DNA of 64,000 nucleotides from Mycolicibacterium duvalii (GTDB lineage Bacteria; Actinomycetota; Actinomycetes; Mycobacteriales; Mycobacteriaceae). Where the stretch lies: contig NZ_AP022563.1 in NCBI RefSeq assembly GCF_010726645.1, positions 248,001-312,000 on the forward strand, in the 5' to 3' direction. The notes under the pieces are model-generated. The model was given only the letters and a program-made list of their open reading frames with translations, was not told where the DNA came from and did no database searches. Made by a program: the position numbers and the translations under genes. Positions within the stretch are counted from its first letter, which is position 1. Each line of letters begins with the position of its first letter. Below are positions 61,605 through 64,000 of this stretch, in pieces.

Positions 61605-62390
61605 TCACCGGACCGGGCGCAGCACCACCAGGCCGGGAATCGTCGCCAGATACTCGGCGAGGGGCGTGTCGACGACGGCCATGTCCGAGGCCAGCGAGGA
61701 CGCGTTGCGGTACACCGGCCCGGTCGGGGTGTCGACGTAGATGCCGACATGGGTCACGTCGAGGCCGCCGTCGTCGGCGTAGGCGCCCAGGTAGTCGCCG
61801 GTGCGTAGTCGGCTGACCACCTGGCCGTCGACGCGCTCGCTGGGAATGTAGGACACCTCGCGCTCGACGACGGGAAGCCCCGGCAGATACACACCGCCGT
61901 TGTCCTTCTGGTTCAGCTGTTTCGCGGTACCCACCGCGTCGTCGCTGACCGCGGTGGTGACGTCGGTGGCCACCGCCGGGGCGGTCGCGGCCCAGTCGGT
62001 GAAGAAGTGTCTGCGGTTCTCGAAGGCGACGACGCCATCGGTGTACCGGACGTCGGTCAGCGCGGCGAGGAACGAGTCGCGGTCCTCGGCGCGCTTGAGC
62101 GCTTCGACGTAGTCGGCGTAGGTGAAGCAGTCCACCTGTTCCAATTCGACGACGAGCTGTTCGGGCTCGCCGGCCGAGCCGACGAGGGTGTCCGCGCCGT
62201 ACGAAGTACCAAGGAACAGCGCCGAAGCCGACGCCGAGTCGGATGCGTCCGCGGCGAGCATCGAGTCCAGGATCTGCGCGCTGGGCCCGGACAGCTGCAC
62301 CGCGGGGGCGGCCTGCGCGGGCAGCGGGGCCGCGGCGACGCCGATGACGGCGACGAGCGCCGCGATGCAGGTCCGGATCCCGATGAGCAT
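61605..62390 (-). CDS. Secreted DUF1460 (amidase-like, NlpC/P60 fold) protein
   Basis: This 261-aa protein has a Sec signal peptide (cleavage near AQA-AP, residue 27). Its DUF1460 domain carries the probable nucleophile C88 in VELEQVDCFTYADYVEAL, H214 in DVTHVGIYVD and the RTGDYLGAY block. Related domains cleave amide bonds in peptidoglycan peptides. It is divergent from the lytic transglycosylase gene with ~35 bp between starts, which suggests joint use in cell-wall turnover. A GTG three codons upstream is possible. Confidence 0.82.
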   Translation of the reverse strand: MLIGIRTCIAALVAVIGVAAAPLPAQAAPAVQLSGPSAQILDSMLAADASDSASASALFLGTSYGADTLVGSAGEPEQLVVELEQVDCFTYADYVEALKRAEDRDSFLAALTDVRYTDGVVAFENRRHFFTDWAATAPAVATDVTTAVSDDAVGTAKQLNQKDNGGVYLPGLPVVEREVSYIPSERVDGQVVSRLRTGDYLGAYADDGGLDVTHVGIYVDTPTGPVYRNASSLASDMAVVDTPLAEYLATIPGLVVLRPVR

Positions 62391-62425
62391 GTGGGCCACT
62401 GTACGGCGGTGGGCAGACCGCCGAA

Positions 62426-63397
62426 GTGTCGTCACACTGGTCGAGACGGCACAAGGGAGGGATCACACTGAGTTGCACCCGGGCACTGACCGCGGCCCTG
62501 ATACTCACGAGCGCACTACTCGGCGCCTGCACATCCGCGCCGGCCGAGCAGGCGCCGCACCGCGCTGCGCCGACGGTCGCCGGACCGGAGCCGGCGCCGC
62601 AGCGACCGCACGTCCCGCCGTGGGCGCAACCGCAGCTGGCGCCCGATCCGGCGGGTCTGATCGACGGCCTCGTCGCCGACGAACGCGCGCTGCGTGATCC
62701 GGCGGCAGGCGACGACGTCGTAGCGGCCGCGGCGCGCCGCCAGCAGGCGGCCTACCGCGTGCTCGGGCGCCATCCCGAGTGGGATCCGATCGCCCATGCC
62801 CGCATTCCCGCGCCACTGCGGGAGGTCTATGACCGCAACGTCGACGCCCGCCGTCAGCTCGAGGCGATGAGCCGGGGCCCGGGCAAACCGACCCTGCCGG
62901 CCTGGCATGTGAACCCGCCGACCGCGCTGGCTGAGCTACGGGCGCACTACGGCGAAGCGGAACGGAACTCCGGGGTGGGCTGGAACTATCTGGCGGCGAT
63001 CAACTTCGTCGAGACGGCGTTCGGCCGGATCCGCGGCGTCAGCACCGCCGGTGCGCAGGGGCCGATGCAGTTCCTGCCGTCGACGTTCGCGATGTACGGC
63101 CGCGGCGACATCTGGTCGCCGCGCGACGCCGTCCTGGCCGCCGGCCGGTTCCTGGCCGCCCACGGTTTCGCCCGCAATCGCGATGCCGCGCTGTTCCGCT
63201 ACAACAACTCCTGGCAGTACGTGCGGGCGGTCAACCAGTACGCGGCGTTGATCGCCGCACACCCGGCCGCGTTCGAAGGCTTCCACCGCTGGGACGTCTA
63301 CTACCGCAGTGCGGCCGGCGATGTGGTGCTGCCGGTCGGGTACCGCGCCGACCACCCGATCGCGGTCGAGGAGTACGTGGCCCGCTACCCGCAGTGA
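62426..63397 (+). CDS. Lytic transglycosylase-like lipoprotein
   Basis: This 323-aa protein has a lipoprotein signal ending LLGAC (C35) and a Pro-rich linker. A soluble-lytic-transglycosylase-like domain follows, with catalytic E196 in INFVETAFGRIRG and the GAQGPMQFLPSTFAMYGRG block. It cleaves peptidoglycan glycan strands. The start is unclear: the GTG has no ribosome-binding site, while AAGGGAGG (62453-62460) lies 7 nt before an in-frame CTG at 62468, which would leave a better-sized signal peptide. Confidence 0.85.
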   Translation: MSSHWSRRHKGGITLSCTRALTAALILTSALLGACTSAPAEQAPHRAAPTVAGPEPAPQRPHVPPWAQPQLAPDPAGLIDGLVADERALRDPAAGDDVVAAAARRQQAAYRVLGRHPEWDPIAHARIPAPLREVYDRNVDARRQLEAMSRGPGKPTLPAWHVNPPTALAELRAHYGEAERNSGVGWNYLAAINFVETAFGRIRGVSTAGAQGPMQFLPSTFAMYGRGDIWSPRDAVLAAGRFLAAHGFARNRDAALFRYNNSWQYVRAVNQYAALIAAHPAAFEGFHRWDVYYRSAAGDVVLPVGYRADHPIAVEEYVARYPQ

Positions 63398-63481
63398 GCG
63401 CCGAATCGGCCCAGGGTCGGGACTTTCCAGTCGTACGATGGCATCGACGCAAGGGTCGGGAACGAGCAAGGAGGCCCTGCG

Positions 63482-63766
63482 ATGCGGAACAAGATCAGAC
63501 GTTCGTTTCTCGTCATGGGAGCGGTGGCGGCCGTGGTCGGCGGGGCCCTGGTGTCACCGGGGCTCGCTCAGGCCACCGAGTGCGGGGCCGGGACCGTCTA
63601 CGACGCGGCGACCGATACCTGTGTCGTGGCCCCGGCGCCACCTCCACCGCCGCCACCACCTCCTCCGCCGCCTCCTCCTCCGGCGTGGAACGGGGATCTG
63701 ACCCCGGGGTTTTCGATCGGCATCTGCGCCCCGATCCCGTTCGTGTCTCTGTGCACCGGGATCTGA
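63482..63766 (+). CDS. Small secreted polyproline protein
   Basis: This 94-aa protein has a Sec signal ending near AQA (residue 31) and AAGGAGG before the ATG. The mature part has a cysteine-containing start (TECGAGTVYDAATDTCVV), a run of 15 prolines, then AWNGDLTPGFSIGICAPIPF and a further cysteine. Four cysteines could form two disulphides. Pro runs with CxG ends occur in several mycobacterial secreted proteins, but the function is unknown. Confidence 0.82.
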   Translation: MRNKIRRSFLVMGAVAAVVGGALVSPGLAQATECGAGTVYDAATDTCVVAPAPPPPPPPPPPPPPPPAWNGDLTPGFSIGICAPIPFVSLCTGI

Positions 63767-63841
63767 CGGGATCGTCCGCCCGCTGCGACAAGTGACTTTC
63801 GGCCGGTTGCACCGAGATCCGGGACGCGTAAGCATCGGGTC

Positions 63842-64000
63842 ATGACACGCGGACCAGACGCGGTGGCCCAGCGCGCCGTCGAGGAGTCCGAGTTCGCCGG
63901 TCTGGCGCATGCCCGCAGCCGCGCTGACATCCTGGCCGCGCTGCGCACCACCGCCGCCGGCCTGCAGTCGGCCGATGCCCAGGCCCGGCTGGCCGAGACC
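63842..64000 (+). CDS. Probable P-type cation-transporting ATPase, N-terminal fragment
   Basis: Only the first 53 codons are inside the window. The end reads TTAAGLQSADAQARLAET, which resembles the cation-ATPase N-terminal motif (GLS..EA..RL) that precedes the first membrane helix in CtpF- or MgtA-like pumps. This rests on a short match, so an unrelated protein remains possible. Confidence 0.4.
   Translation, partial: MTRGPDAVAQRAVEESEFAGLAHARSRADILAALRTTAAGLQSADAQARLAET

Overview
The window is high-GC chromosomal DNA from a mycobacterium, most likely a rapidly growing Mycolicibacterium-type species. The evidence is the GC-rich codon use, frequent GTG starts, many predicted leaderless promoters, F420/deazaflavin enzymes, Lpr-type lipoproteins, and gene order. 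From memory, the order follows M. tuberculosis Rv1259-Rv1287 with two large insertions and several smaller differences. No rRNA, tRNA, IS element, prophage or CRISPR array was seen, and no gene-free stretch exceeds about 160 bases.

Layout. (1) 1-3913: end of a family-5 uracil-DNA glycosylase, an LLM flavin oxidoreductase, a minus-strand set (hypoxanthine-DNA-glycosylase-like protein, HIT protein, deazaflavin nitroreductase) and an Rv1264-like adenylate cyclase. (2) 4069-7409: a copper module with a chaperone, a 53-aa membrane peptide and a Cu+ P1B-ATPase, divergent from a His-rich DUF305 lipoprotein, with a TACCC-N5-GGGTA operator between them. (3) 7430-11169: dtd, an AIM24-like protein, a small membrane protein and a molybdopterin oxidoreductase. 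(4) 11239-22066: a catabolic cluster of nine genes in three divergent blocks. It holds an aminotransferase, a semialdehyde dehydrogenase, a GntR/FCD regulator, two maleate-isomerase/Asp-Glu-racemase paralogues, an FAD/Fe-S dehydrogenase, a D-2-hydroxyacid dehydrogenase, an amidase and a DUF3830 protein. Each divergent gap carries the same palindrome, ATTGT(C/T)GACAAT, overlapping or next to predicted -10 boxes, so the whole cluster looks like one GntR regulon. I do not recognise this pathway, and it is the best candidate for an undescribed system here.

(5) 22075-34339: a heterodimeric ABC exporter, lprB/lprC-like lipoproteins, SixA, an SbcD/SbcC-like pair, a GMC oxidoreductase and an alpha/beta hydrolase. 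(6) 34336-39765: the oppBCDA peptide importer. (7) 39917-45499: a PhoP/TrcR-type two-component system with three PhoP-box-like direct repeats in its promoter, followed by two membrane glycosyltransferases. (8) 45531-51849: beta-carbonic anhydrase, sulfate activation (cysD, cysNC, cysQ), a lipoprotein, an Rrf2 regulator and a nitronate-monooxygenase-like enzyme. (9) 51868-64000: a DUF4097/NarL-type signalling set, a TDT transporter, an F420-type LLM enzyme, a ThrE-like exporter, a DUF899 protein, a small PPGH-repeat secreted protein, a paired acyl-CoA dehydrogenase operon behind a TetR-like palindrome, a DUF1460 protein, a lytic transglycosylase, a polyproline secreted protein and the start of a probable P-type ATPase.

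Two themes recur. Many starts are placed 6-7 nt after a TANNNT-like -10, which fits leaderless mRNAs. Palindromic operators sit directly on divergent promoters. A related ~90-bp element with inverted ends also occurs in the two wide convergent gaps, after the cyclase gene and after lprC.
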